Under the pieces are notes generated by a model that worked only from the letters and a program-made list of their open reading frames with translations, was not told where the DNA came from and made no database searches. DNA of 64,000 bases from assembly GCA_045657665.1 (NCBI GenBank), contig JAZOTN010000038.1, forward strand, positions 124,001 through 188,000. Direction: 5' to 3'. Numbering within the stretch: the first letter of the stretch is position 1; the number at the start of each line of letters is the position of its first letter. A program made the translations under genes and the position numbers. The DNA comes from RUG12461 sp045657665. GTDB taxonomy: Bacteria; Bacillota; Clostridia; Lachnospirales; Lachnospiraceae. Shown piece by piece: positions 50,925-59,799 of the stretch.

Positions 50925-52739
50925 TTGGCAGATCAGGAATTAATCCGTAATTTTTGCATCATAGCACATATAGACCACGGGAAATCCACGCTGGCGGACC
51001 GCATCATTGAGATGACGGGACTTCTTACGGAACGTGAAATGCAGCAGCAGGTTCTGGACAATATGGATCTCGAGCGTGAGCGCGGGATTACGATCAAATC
51101 GCAGGCTGTACGAACGATCTATAAAGCGGACGACGGAAAAGAATACGTATTCAATCTGATTGATACGCCGGGGCATGTTGACTTCACCTACGAGGTTTCG
51201 AGAAGCCTTGCGGCATGCGACGGTGCGATCCTTGTGGTGGACGCCGCGCAGGGCGTGGAGGCGCAGACCCTGGCCAACGTTTATCTTGCGCTGGATGCGG
51301 ATCTGGAAGTCATTCCTGTTATCAATAAGATTGACCTTCCGAGCGCGGATCCCGCCCGGGTGATCACCGAGATCGAGGACGTGATCGGCATCGTCGCGGA
51401 GGATGCTCCACAGATCTCTGCAAAGACGGGCCTTAACGTAAGAGATGTCCTTGAGGCGATCGTAAAGAAGCTTCCGGCACCGTCAGGCGATGCAAAGGCT
51501 CCGCTCCAGGCATTGATCTTTGACTCAATTTATGATTCCTACAAGGGAGTGATCGTTTTCTGCAGGATCAAAAACGGAACGGTACGGACAGGCACGAAGA
51601 TCCGGATGATGGCGACCGGTGCGGAGGTTGATGTTGTAGAGGTCGGAACCTTCGGCGCGGGTCAGTTCATTCCCTGCGAGGAGCTTTCCGCCGGGATGGT
51701 CGGGTATCTCACCGCGAGCTTGAAGAACGTGAAAGATACCCGTGTCGGTGATACCGTGACGGAGGCAGACCGTCCTGCGAAGGAGCCGCTTCCCGGCTAT
51801 AAAAAGGTGAACCCGATGGTATACTGCGGTGTTTATCCCGCAGACGGTGCGAAATATCCCGATCTCCGGGATGCACTTGAGAAACTCCAGCTGAATGACG
51901 CATCCCTTCAATTTGAGCCGGAGACCTCCGTGGCGCTTGGATTCGGCTTTCGCTGCGGTTTTTTGGGGCTCCTTCATCTGGAGATCATTCAGGAACGCCT
52001 TGAGAGAGAATACAATCTCGATCTTGTGACCACTGCCCCGAGCGTGGTGTATAAGGTACACACCACAAGCGGCAGCGTGCTTGACATCACGAATCCGTCC
52101 AATCTTCCGGATCCGTCAGAGATCGACTACATGGAAGAACCCATGGTTGCGGCTGAGATCATGGTGACGAGTGAGTTTATCGGGTCTATTATGGATCTTT
52201 GTCAGGAACGCCGCGGGATTTACAGAAGCATCGAATATCTGGAGGAAACAAGAGCTCTGCTGAAGTATGATATGCCGCTCAATGAGATCATTTACGATTT
52301 CTTTGACGCGTTAAAATCCCGTTCCAGGGGTTATGCATCCTTTGATTATGAGTTGAAGGGCTACGCGAAGAGTGACCTCTGCAAGCTCGACATTCTCATC
52401 AATAAGGAAGAGGTGGACGCTCTTTCGTTTATTGTATTTGCCGGGACAGCCTATGAACGCGGGCGGAAGATGTGCGAGAAGCTGAAGGAGGAGATCCCGC
52501 GGCATCTTTTTGAGATCCCGATCCAGGCAGCGGTAGGAAGCAAGGTCATTGCCAGAGAAACCGTGAAGGCCATGCGGAAGGACGTGCTCGCAAAATGCTA
52601 CGGCGGAGATATCACGCGCAAGAAAAAGCTTCTGGAGAAGCAGAAGGAAGGAAAGAAACGCATGCGTCAGGTGGGAAATGTAGAGATCCCGCAGGAGGCA
52701 TTTATGAGCGTTCTCAAACTCGATGACAAGGCACAATAA
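50925..52739 (+). CDS. lepA: elongation factor 4 (LepA)
   Basis: 604 residues from the TTG at 50925, which has AAGGAG 8 bases upstream and gives the family start MADQELIRNFCIIAHIDHGK. The longer open frame upstream crosses the promoter. GTPase motifs are AHIDHGKST, DTPGHVDF and NKIDLP, followed by EF-G-like domains II, III and V and the LepA-specific C-terminal domain (GSKVIARETVKAMRKDVLAKCYGGDITRKKKLLEKQK). It acts on the ribosome in back-translocation or initiation quality. hemW overlaps by 17 bases. Confidence 0.97.
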   Translation: MADQELIRNFCIIAHIDHGKSTLADRIIEMTGLLTEREMQQQVLDNMDLERERGITIKSQAVRTIYKADDGKEYVFNLIDTPGHVDFTYEVSRSLAACDGAILVVDAAQGVEAQTLANVYLALDADLEVIPVINKIDLPSADPARVITEIEDVIGIVAEDAPQISAKTGLNVRDVLEAIVKKLPAPSGDAKAPLQALIFDSIYDSYKGVIVFCRIKNGTVRTGTKIRMMATGAEVDVVEVGTFGAGQFIPCEELSAGMVGYLTASLKNVKDTRVGDTVTEADRPAKEPLPGYKKVNPMVYCGVYPADGAKYPDLRDALEKLQLNDASLQFEPETSVALGFGFRCGFLGLLHLEIIQERLEREYNLDLVTTAPSVVYKVHTTSGSVLDITNPSNLPDPSEIDYMEEPMVAAEIMVTSEFIGSIMDLCQERRGIYRSIEYLEETRALLKYDMPLNEIIYDFFDALKSRSRGYASFDYELKGYAKSDLCKLDILINKEEVDALSFIVFAGTAYERGRKMCEKLKEEIPRHLFEIPIQAAVGSKVIARETVKAMRKDVLAKCYGGDITRKKKLLEKQKEGKKRMRQVGNVEIPQEAFMSVLKLDDKAQ

Positions 52740-53889
52740 ACCACTTGAGATCTATTTGCATATCCCTTTCTGTGAAAAGAAATGCCGTTATTGTGATTTC
52801 CTTTCCGCCCCGGCGGATGAAGAGACAAAAAGGGCATATACGGACGCCTTGATCCGGGAGATGAAGAGCAAGTCGGAAAGCCTTTCCGATCATGAGGTGA
52901 TCTCAGTTTTTTTCGGAGGCGGGACTCCGTCCGTTCTGCCGGAGGGAGAGATCGTCCGCCTGATGGAGGGCCTTCGGAAGGCTTTTTTCATAGCGGAAGA
53001 TGCGGAAATCACGCTGGAGAGCAACCCGGGAACGCTGACGCGCGGGAAACTGTCGGCATACCGCTCGTGCGGTATCAACCGGCTTTCTGTCGGTGTGCAG
53101 AGCGCAAATGACCGGGAACTTGAGATGCTCGGACGAATCCATACTTATGCAGATGTTCTGGAAAGCCTGGATATGGCCAGAAAAGAAGGATTCCAAAACA
53201 TAAATTTTGATTTAATAAGTGGGTTACCGGGCCAAAAAACCGAAGATTATCTCAGAAATGTCAGGACGCTTCTCAGGCTACGGCCGGAGCATATCTCCGT
53301 GTACAGCCTGATGATCGAAGAAGGAACGGATTTTTTCGGGCTCTATGGAGAAGACGAGAAGACAAGGCGGAGAGGAGAGCAGCCCATGCTTCTTCCCACG
53401 GAGGAAGCGGAGAGGGAAATGTACCACCGGACAAAGGAGCTTCTGGAAGCAAGCGGGTATTATCGGTATGAGATTTCCAATTATGCCAGGAAGGGGTTTG
53501 AGTGCCGTCATAATCTGGGCTACTGGCGCCGCACGGAGTATCTTGGGCTCGGACTCGGAGCGGCATCGCTGCTTTCGGATGTCCGTTTTTCGAATACGAG
53601 AGAGCTCCCTGAGTATCTGGAATCCGATTTTTCTCCGAGAAATGAAGAACGGCTCTCCAAAAAGAACTGCATGGAGGAATTTATGTTTCTCGGGCTTCGG
53701 GAAACAGGAGGGGTGAGCAAGGCGGAATTTTATCGTCAATTTGGTATCCCGGTCAGAAACGCGTACGGAAACGCGATTGATGAAATGGTGTCAAAAGGGC
53801 TCCTTGCGGAAACGGAAACAACTGTGTTTTTGACACCGGATGGAATTGATGTTTCGAATGTCGTTATGTCCTCATTTTTACTGGACTGA
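52723..53889 (+). CDS. hemW: radical SAM heme chaperone HemW
   Basis: 388 residues. The radical SAM cluster cysteines are Cys17, Cys21 and Cys24 in CEKKCRYC. GGGTPS near 64 and the HemW-type HNLGYW motif near 264 set it apart from HemN, which has an extra cysteine and a different C-terminus. HemW proteins bind heme and deliver it to target enzymes rather than oxidising coproporphyrinogen. lepA-hemW is a conserved Firmicutes pair; here the start lies within lepA with no strong ribosome-binding site, so translation is probably coupled. hrcA, often next, is not here. Confidence 0.92.
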   Translation: MTRHNKPLEIYLHIPFCEKKCRYCDFLSAPADEETKRAYTDALIREMKSKSESLSDHEVISVFFGGGTPSVLPEGEIVRLMEGLRKAFFIAEDAEITLESNPGTLTRGKLSAYRSCGINRLSVGVQSANDRELEMLGRIHTYADVLESLDMARKEGFQNINFDLISGLPGQKTEDYLRNVRTLLRLRPEHISVYSLMIEEGTDFFGLYGEDEKTRRRGEQPMLLPTEEAEREMYHRTKELLEASGYYRYEISNYARKGFECRHNLGYWRRTEYLGLGLGAASLLSDVRFSNTRELPEYLESDFSPRNEERLSKKNCMEEFMFLGLRETGGVSKAEFYRQFGIPVRNAYGNAIDEMVSKGLLAETETTVFLTPDGIDVSNVVMSSFLLD

Positions 53890-53910
53890 CGACGCTTTTG
53901 CATGTATAAT
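53882..53910 (+). promoter_or_regulatory. promoter of the dehydratase operon
   Basis: TGGACT (53882-53887), 17-base spacer, perfect TATAAT (53905-53910). It overlaps the hemW stop codon. Start point near 53917. Confidence 0.6.
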
Positions 53911-53918
53911 GTTAGGGA

Positions 53919-53931
53919 GACTTTCAAAGTC
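53919..53931 (+). promoter_or_regulatory. palindrome at the dehydratase operon start point
   Basis: GACTTT-C-AAAGTC, a perfect 13-base palindrome located at about +2 to +14. The position suits a repressor operator. Confidence 0.4.
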
Positions 53932-53959
53932 AAAGCTATGGGGATGAGAGGGGGTACTC

Positions 53960-55159
53960 ATGAAAGATCTGAGGCATTTATACGAATTCGAGAAACTCCT
54001 TTTGGAGTCCAATAACGATCTTGTAAGAAAGGCTGCAGACCGTGGCGACAAGATCATCGGAATTAACTGCTTCCAGTTACCGGAAGCATTCTACAACCTC
54101 CCCGGAATCACAGCGGTTCACATCCGAGCGCCCCGTACCGGCAGCATGGAGATGGGAACCTATTACATGACGAGCATGACCTGTGAATACTGTCGTGCGG
54201 TGGTGGAGCGCGCTCTTGAGGGAGGTTATCAGTTTCTTGACGCAATTCTTGAGACGGCAGCCTGTTCACAGGTTGCCGACTGCTTTGAAAACATAGAAAG
54301 ACTTGGGCTTTGCTCGAAGGAAGGCTTTTTCGTGGCGCATATCGATGCGCCGATGAAAAGTGATGAAAATGCGGTGAACCACATGATCCGGATGACCAGA
54401 AGGCGCATTCTTGACCGTCTTACCGAAGAATTCGGCACAGACACATCGGATGACGCTCTCCGGAAATCCGTGGAGATCCATAATGAGGTCTGCCGCCTGA
54501 TCACGGAGATCGGTGAATACCGGGCCGAAGAGAATCCCCGTATCACCGGATATGAGTTTGCGGTGATCTGTCTCGTTACCTATGCGTGCCCGAAAGACCT
54601 GATCCTTCCGATGCTCCGCGAGACAGCGGAAGAATTGAAAGGGCGTAAGCCGGACGATGAGAAAAAATACCGTGCGAGAGTGGTCCTTGTCGGTTCTGAG
54701 ATCGATGATCCCGATTACGTGAAGGAGATCGAAGACGCAGGAGCTCTTGTCGTGGCGGACCGTTACTGCTATGGTTCCTATCCGGACCGCATCCCGATCG
54801 ATCTTACGGACGATGAGGATGTTTTGACCCAAATCTGCAGGCATGTGGTCAAGAACAACCAGTGCCCACGCTACATGGATATGGAGACTGTGAAATACCG
54901 CAAGGATGTTGTTGATTCCCTTGCGAAGAAATATCATGCGGACGGAGTAATCGTCCAGCAAATGAAGTTCTGCAATTTCTGGGGCTACGAACGTGCCGGC
55001 ATGCAGCATATTCTGAGAGAAGAATACGGGTATCCGGTGCTTTCGGTCGACCGCCCGTATGTCGTGACATCCTCCGGCCAGCTTCGTACGAGGGTACAGG
55101 CATTTGTGGAGAGCATTGAGATCAAGGCGATCAACAGGTCGAAAGGAGGGGCGGCATAA
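53960..55159 (+). CDS. 2-hydroxyacyl-CoA dehydratase family subunit (HgdB-like)
   Basis: 399 residues of the HgdB/BcrC/FldC family, whose members bind a [4Fe-4S] or double-cubane cluster and receive activated electrons for a radical dehydration or reduction. Visible are Cys37, Cys75 and Cys78 (TCEYC), Cys102, Cys108 and Cys118, the phrase YACPKDLILPMLRETAEEL in the middle, and the C-terminal VIVQQMKFCNFWGYERAGM, where the family keeps a cluster cysteine. Cytoplasmic. Preceded by GAGAGGGGG and a good promoter; the second subunit starts on the last base of its stop codon. The substrate cannot be told from the sequence. Confidence 0.85.
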   Translation: MKDLRHLYEFEKLLLESNNDLVRKAADRGDKIIGINCFQLPEAFYNLPGITAVHIRAPRTGSMEMGTYYMTSMTCEYCRAVVERALEGGYQFLDAILETAACSQVADCFENIERLGLCSKEGFFVAHIDAPMKSDENAVNHMIRMTRRRILDRLTEEFGTDTSDDALRKSVEIHNEVCRLITEIGEYRAEENPRITGYEFAVICLVTYACPKDLILPMLRETAEELKGRKPDDEKKYRARVVLVGSEIDDPDYVKEIEDAGALVVADRYCYGSYPDRIPIDLTDDEDVLTQICRHVVKNNQCPRYMDMETVKYRKDVVDSLAKKYHADGVIVQQMKFCNFWGYERAGMQHILREEYGYPVLSVDRPYVVTSSGQLRTRVQAFVESIEIKAINRSKGGAA

Positions 55160-56697
55160 TGGGAAAAGCGATCAACAGTGAAAAGCTCGGGAAGATGTAT
55201 AACGGCAAACGTTATCGTACGCGCCGTGAGTGGCGAGGGCTTAAGGATACCTGGTATGACTACACAAGGTGGCTTTTCATCTGGAAGACGATGATCAAGT
55301 TCCTCGCGAACCCCCAGTGCTTAAAGGGATTCTTTCGTTATCGCTGGATGCTGAATTATATCGCAGCGCCGGATTTTCTTGACCGTCATACCGAAGGCCT
55401 CCGTGGACCGCAGCTTCGTATCGCGCACAAGGAGTTCGACCTCATTGTGGAGCATATGTGCACTACGATGAAGACACTTTTTGAAGCGGATCAGAACATC
55501 GGCGGAGATCCCGAGAAGAGCAAAAAGCTGGTGCTTCTTGACGAAAACATGATGTCCCAGGTCATGAACGGATTTCCGAATCTGACCGCTATCGTTCCTG
55601 AGATCCCGCCGATCTACACATCTTCCACGATGGCACAGGACGGAGTGATCCATTATGTTGATGTGAGTGAGGAATACGGTGTGCCGGGCGACGTCTGCCC
55701 GATGCCAGCAGGAGAGCTCGGCGTTGCCATCGAGGATGATTATCCGAAGGTCGGTATCTGCATGCTCCACTGCAACACTACCTGTGACGGTTCTCTGATG
55801 GGCAATTCTCTGGAGCAGCGACGGTTTGACATTCCTTCCTTCGGGATTGCGGTGCCGATCCGTTATACCGATCCGGAAACGCGTGATTATGCTGCGCAGG
55901 AGATCAAAAACGCGATCAAGTTCGTAGAGAATGTGACCGGTGAGAAATTTGACTGGAACGCATACTTTAAGAACATGAAAAACTTTAATGGCGAGACGGA
56001 ATGCTTCAAGGAATGGCTGGAGATCAGCAAGACCGATTATCCCCAGGTCATCGGCAATAACGTAGCGCTTTACCGTGACGCCTACTATCAGGTGGCCGGC
56101 GGAAGAGATGCCACTTTCCTCAAGAATGAGCAGGAGATCTGCCGTATCATGTATGAGGCCTATGAGAAAAAGAATCCGGTCGTGTCTGAGGTGAGACACC
56201 GCGCGATCCTCTGGGGTGTGCAGGCGCAGTATTATTCGGCATTTCCGCTGTGGCTCCAGAATTGCTGGGGCATTGTTCCGCTGATCGACATGCTGAGCCT
56301 TACGTCCACAGAGATCTACAGCGAGGATGATCCGGAACAGGCATATTACGACATGGCGGATCTCTATGCAAAGGAGAATATGCGGAATCGCTCCGAAGGC
56401 GGTCTTGATGTGGGTGTGGACGACCTCTGGAGATTCTGCGAGGAATACCGGGCGGATATGGTGATCATGTATGAGCATACGAGATGCAAGTCCATGACCG
56501 GCTATCACGGGATCTTCGATGATGAGGCAAAGAAGCACGGGATCCATCTGATCTGGGTGACCCATGGGCTCATGGATCCGCGGTATGCGAGCCGCGGGGA
56601 TATGCGCGCCGAGGTCAACCGGTATATGCGGACGGTTCTTCATGAGGAACCGATCGATCCGACGCTGGAAGATTTTGACGATGAGAAAGCTTGGTAA
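55159..56697 (+). CDS. 2-hydroxyacyl-CoA dehydratase family subunit (HgdA-like)
   Basis: 512 residues, the larger partner of the dehydratase-like pair. Its N-terminal ~90 residues are basic and aromatic (RYRTRREWRGLKDTWYDYTRW) and precede the HgdA-type fold. Conserved-looking cysteines occur in VPGDVCPMPAGE, ICMLHCNTTCDGS, LQNCWGIVP and YEHTRCKSMTGYHG, positions that could ligate a cluster. GAAAGGAGG lies before the ATG, which overlaps the previous stop (TAATG). Length and the N-terminal extension differ from classical 2-hydroxyglutaryl- or lactoyl-CoA dehydratase alpha subunits, so this is probably a separate subgroup of unknown substrate. Confidence 0.8.
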   Translation: MGKAINSEKLGKMYNGKRYRTRREWRGLKDTWYDYTRWLFIWKTMIKFLANPQCLKGFFRYRWMLNYIAAPDFLDRHTEGLRGPQLRIAHKEFDLIVEHMCTTMKTLFEADQNIGGDPEKSKKLVLLDENMMSQVMNGFPNLTAIVPEIPPIYTSSTMAQDGVIHYVDVSEEYGVPGDVCPMPAGELGVAIEDDYPKVGICMLHCNTTCDGSLMGNSLEQRRFDIPSFGIAVPIRYTDPETRDYAAQEIKNAIKFVENVTGEKFDWNAYFKNMKNFNGETECFKEWLEISKTDYPQVIGNNVALYRDAYYQVAGGRDATFLKNEQEICRIMYEAYEKKNPVVSEVRHRAILWGVQAQYYSAFPLWLQNCWGIVPLIDMLSLTSTEIYSEDDPEQAYYDMADLYAKENMRNRSEGGLDVGVDDLWRFCEEYRADMVIMYEHTRCKSMTGYHGIFDDEAKKHGIHLIWVTHGLMDPRYASRGDMRAEVNRYMRTVLHEEPIDPTLEDFDDEKAW

Positions 56698-56733
56698 TGC
56701 GCAGCCTGGTTTAGTGGCGGAAAGGAACATCCT

Positions 56734-56904
56734 ATGGGAAAGATAATCGGAAAAATCATCAAATTTATTGTAATAATCGGGATCATTCTGTTTGCGCTCA
56801 GCCTGGTCGTGTATTATTTCAATCTTGATATGAAACTGGCTTCCGTCATGGAGCCGATCATGAAGAAGTATTACGACAAGATGCCGCGCGATAAAAAACT
56901 CTGA
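56734..56904 (+). CDS. small single-pass membrane peptide in the dehydratase operon
   Basis: 56 residues, MGKIIGKIIKFIVIIGIILF at the start, one transmembrane helix at about 8-28, then a short amphipathic tail ending KYYDKMPRDKKL. AAAGGA lies 8 bases before the ATG. It fills the space between the larger dehydratase subunit (36 bases upstream) and the oxidoreductase (34 bases downstream), and the codon use resembles its neighbours. I do not recognise a family. It could tether the complex to the membrane. Confidence 0.65.
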   Translation: MGKIIGKIIKFIVIIGIILFALSLVVYYFNLDMKLASVMEPIMKKYYDKMPRDKKL

Positions 56905-56938
56905 CAACCAACAGGTGATTATTTTAAGGAGGAAGACT

Positions 56939-59770
56939 ATGGCAGTGAACTTGCGTCCGATGGATATGGAAAAAGGCGATCCGATGATCAATGAAAGGGA
57001 TTATTGGCAGGATCCCGATTATGTTGCTCCGGATCCGGAAAAGGAAAAGCTGGTACTGAAACTGGCAACTATGATCACCGACCGTTATGTGAAGAAATTC
57101 ACCGGTAAGATCAATAACCGTGACCCCGAATACTGGATGCTGGATATGATCCTTGACAAGGAGCAGGTGAAGTTCCTTCTCAGCTTCAAAAAGACCCGTG
57201 TTCCGTATTCCCTTGAGGAGCTTGCCGCGCGTAACGGCATGAGCTACGCAGATACCAAGGCGATGGCGGAACGCCTGCGCTGGATCGGGATCATCGAGCA
57301 GAATCGCGCGAAATCACCGGATAAGCACCGCCAGTATGAACTCCCGATCTTTGTTCCGGGATCTGCGGAGTTTATGATGATGCAGGACAAGCTCACGGAT
57401 GAATTCCCGCAGCTTGCGACATTTTTCAATCTCATGACGCAGCTTCCGCTCGGAGGCATTACGCAGATGGTACCTCCGGGAGGCGCCGGCATCGGTATGC
57501 ATGTCATTCCGGTGGAAAAGGCTATCAGCCTTGAAAACCAGTCGGTGCCGGTAGAGCATCTTTCCCGGTGGATCGATATGTATGATAAATACGGGATCTC
57601 CGAATGCTCCTGTCGCAAGCAGCAGACCATGCGCGGAGAGGGCTCCGGTGAGATCCGCGGTGAATTCTGTATCGGTATGGGCGATATGGCGGAGTACATG
57701 GATGACCGCGGGATCGGCCATTATGTTACAAAGGAAGAGGTCTATGAGATCCTGGAAAGGGCTGAACGCCACGGTTATGTCCACCAGATCACCAATATCG
57801 ACGGTGAGAATAAGATCGTTGCGATCTGTAACTGTGCACCGGGTGTCTGCAACGCACTTCGTACTTCGCAGCTTTATAACACACCGAATATGTCCGCGTC
57901 CGCTTATCGTGCGCATGTGGAAAAAGAGAAATGCGTTGCCTGCGGAAAATGCGTGGAGATCTGTCCGGTAGGTGCTGCGAAGCTCGGCCAGAAGCTCTGT
58001 AAGAAGGACGGATCCGAAGTTACCTATCCGGTGACTGAACTTCCGAATGTCACGAAGTGGGGACCGGACAAATGGAATTACAATTTCCGCGATGACGCGA
58101 AGATCAACTGCTATGATACCGGTACGGCCCCATGTAAGACGGCATGTCCGGTTCACCTTGCGATCCAGGGTTATATCAAGATGGCGGCCGAGGGGCGTTA
58201 TGAGGAAGCACTTGCACTGATCAAGCAGGACAATCCGTTCCCGGCGGTTTGCGGGGCGGTCTGCAACAGAAGATGCGAAGACGCATGTACACGCGGGACG
58301 ATCGATCAGCCGCTTGCTATTGATGAGATCAAGAAATTCATTGCCGATCTGGATCTTAAGAAGGATAAACGCTATGTACCACTCTGCGAGAAGCATGACG
58401 GCGGTATGTGGGGTGATGAGTTTAAGGTGGCTGTTATCGGTGCAGGCCCGGCAGGCCTTTCCGCAGCGTATTTCCTGCGCAGGGATGGATATCCGGTTAC
58501 GGTTTTCGAAAAAGAGAAACGCCCCGGCGGTATGCTGATGAACGGGATCCCGACCTACCGTCTCCAGAAAGAAGTGATCGAGGCGGAGATCGATGTCATG
58601 CGCGAAATGGGTGTCGAGATCAAATGCGGCGTGGAGGTCGGCAAGGATATTACGATTCCGAAGCTCCGCGAAGAAGGATACAAAGCGTTCTTTATCGCGA
58701 TCGGCTGTCAGGGTGGAAGACTTGCGGGAGTACCGGGTGAAGATGCCAAGGGCGTTGAGACCGGTGTGGATTTCCTCCGCAGGGTCAATCTGGACAAGAA
58801 GGTCAAGCTGAAGGGCGAAACCGTTGTCATCGGCGGCGGAAACGTTGCAATCGACGTGGCTGGTTCAGCACTTCGCGCAGGCAGCAAGAAAGTGACGATG
58901 CTCTGCCTTGAGAGCCCCGAGGAAATGCCGGCGGCAAAAGATGAGGTCGCGGAAGCAAAAGAAGACGGCATCGAGATCATGAATGGCTGGGGGCCAAAGG
59001 AAATCCTGACCGAGAACGGCAAGGTAACGGGTGTCGTATTTAAGAAGTGTGTTTCCGTCTTTGATGAGGAGCATCGTTTCAGCCCGAAATATGATGAAGA
59101 AGAAACCATTACGATCCCCTGTGAGAACGTTCTCCAGTCCATCGGGCAATCGATCCAGTGGGGCGGGCTCCTTGAGGGGACAAAGGTTGAGACTAGGCCA
59201 AACGGCGGCGTGATCGCAGATCCGCTGACCCGTCAGACCGCGGATCCGGATATCTTTGCCGGCGGCGATGTCTTTACGGGACCGAAATTCGCTATCGATG
59301 CTGTTGCAGGCGGCAGAGAGGGCGCGGTTTCCATCAACCGTTTCGTACATCCCGGGAATCGTCTGGATCTTGCAAGAGACCGGAGAGAATTTATCGAGCT
59401 GGATAAAGATAATCTGGAAGACCTGACCATGCGGGAGAGCTTTGACAACGCACCCCGCCAGATTCCGGGCAAAAAGGCCGGCGTTGCGGCGGAAACCTTT
59501 GATGACCTCCGGCTTACGCTGACAGAGGAGCAGGTGAAGACAGAGGCGGCAAGATGCCTTTCCTGCGGCGCAACTACCGTGGATGTGAACCGCTGCATCG
59601 GATGCGGTCTCTGCACGACTAAGTGTGAATTTGATGCGATCCATTTGACGAGGGATTTCCCGGAGGCAAGCCGGATGGTGAAAGCGGAGCAGAAGTTCAA
59701 GCTGATCGGACCGTACGCACTGAAACGTGGCAGTAAGATTGCGGTGCATAAACTGACCAAAAAGAAATAA
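56939..59770 (+). CDS. multi-cluster FAD/NAD(P)H oxidoreductase with three ferredoxin-type regions
   Basis: 943 residues from the ATG at 56939, fixed by AAGGAGG. Order: an N-terminal 4Fe-4S-type domain with a CSC motif at 223-225 and CNCAPGVC at 297-304; a ferredoxin motif Cys332-Cys335-Cys338-Cys342; a GltD/DPYD-like cluster region (Cys399, Cys403, Cys438, Cys443, Cys447, Cys451); FAD-binding GAGPAG 501-506; NAD(P)-binding GGGNVAIDVA from 632; and a C-terminal ferredoxin (Cys873, Cys876, then Cys886, Cys889, Cys892, Cys896). The core resembles the glutamate synthase small subunit and NfnB-type flavoproteins. Its place after dehydratase subunits suggests it moves electrons between NAD(P)H, ferredoxin and the dehydratase system; that role is inferred. 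Confidence 0.85.
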   Translation: MAVNLRPMDMEKGDPMINERDYWQDPDYVAPDPEKEKLVLKLATMITDRYVKKFTGKINNRDPEYWMLDMILDKEQVKFLLSFKKTRVPYSLEELAARNGMSYADTKAMAERLRWIGIIEQNRAKSPDKHRQYELPIFVPGSAEFMMMQDKLTDEFPQLATFFNLMTQLPLGGITQMVPPGGAGIGMHVIPVEKAISLENQSVPVEHLSRWIDMYDKYGISECSCRKQQTMRGEGSGEIRGEFCIGMGDMAEYMDDRGIGHYVTKEEVYEILERAERHGYVHQITNIDGENKIVAICNCAPGVCNALRTSQLYNTPNMSASAYRAHVEKEKCVACGKCVEICPVGAAKLGQKLCKKDGSEVTYPVTELPNVTKWGPDKWNYNFRDDAKINCYDTGTAPCKTACPVHLAIQGYIKMAAEGRYEEALALIKQDNPFPAVCGAVCNRRCEDACTRGTIDQPLAIDEIKKFIADLDLKKDKRYVPLCEKHDGGMWGDEFKVAVIGAGPAGLSAAYFLRRDGYPVTVFEKEKRPGGMLMNGIPTYRLQKEVIEAEIDVMREMGVEIKCGVEVGKDITIPKLREEGYKAFFIAIGCQGGRLAGVPGEDAKGVETGVDFLRRVNLDKKVKLKGETVVIGGGNVAIDVAGSALRAGSKKVTMLCLESPEEMPAAKDEVAEAKEDGIEIMNGWGPKEILTENGKVTGVVFKKCVSVFDEEHRFSPKYDEEETITIPCENVLQSIGQSIQWGGLLEGTKVETRPNGGVIADPLTRQTADPDIFAGGDVFTGPKFAIDAVAGGREGAVSINRFVHPGNRLDLARDRREFIELDKDNLEDLTMRESFDNAPRQIPGKKAGVAAETFDDLRLTLTEEQVKTEAARCLSCGATTVDVNRCIGCGLCTTKCEFDAIHLTRDFPEASRMVKAEQKFKLIGPYALKRGSKIAVHKLTKKK

Positions 59771-59799
59771 AGCAATATCGGAATCGGGAGGATATCGGA

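Noticed and set aside
55321..56991. 556-codon reverse-strand open frame
   Set aside because: It lies antisense to the dehydratase subunit, has no family resemblance and arises from codon bias of the real gene.
57314..58396. 360-codon reverse-strand open frame
   Set aside because: Antisense shadow of the oxidoreductase, whose cysteine and nucleotide-binding motifs are clear on the forward strand.
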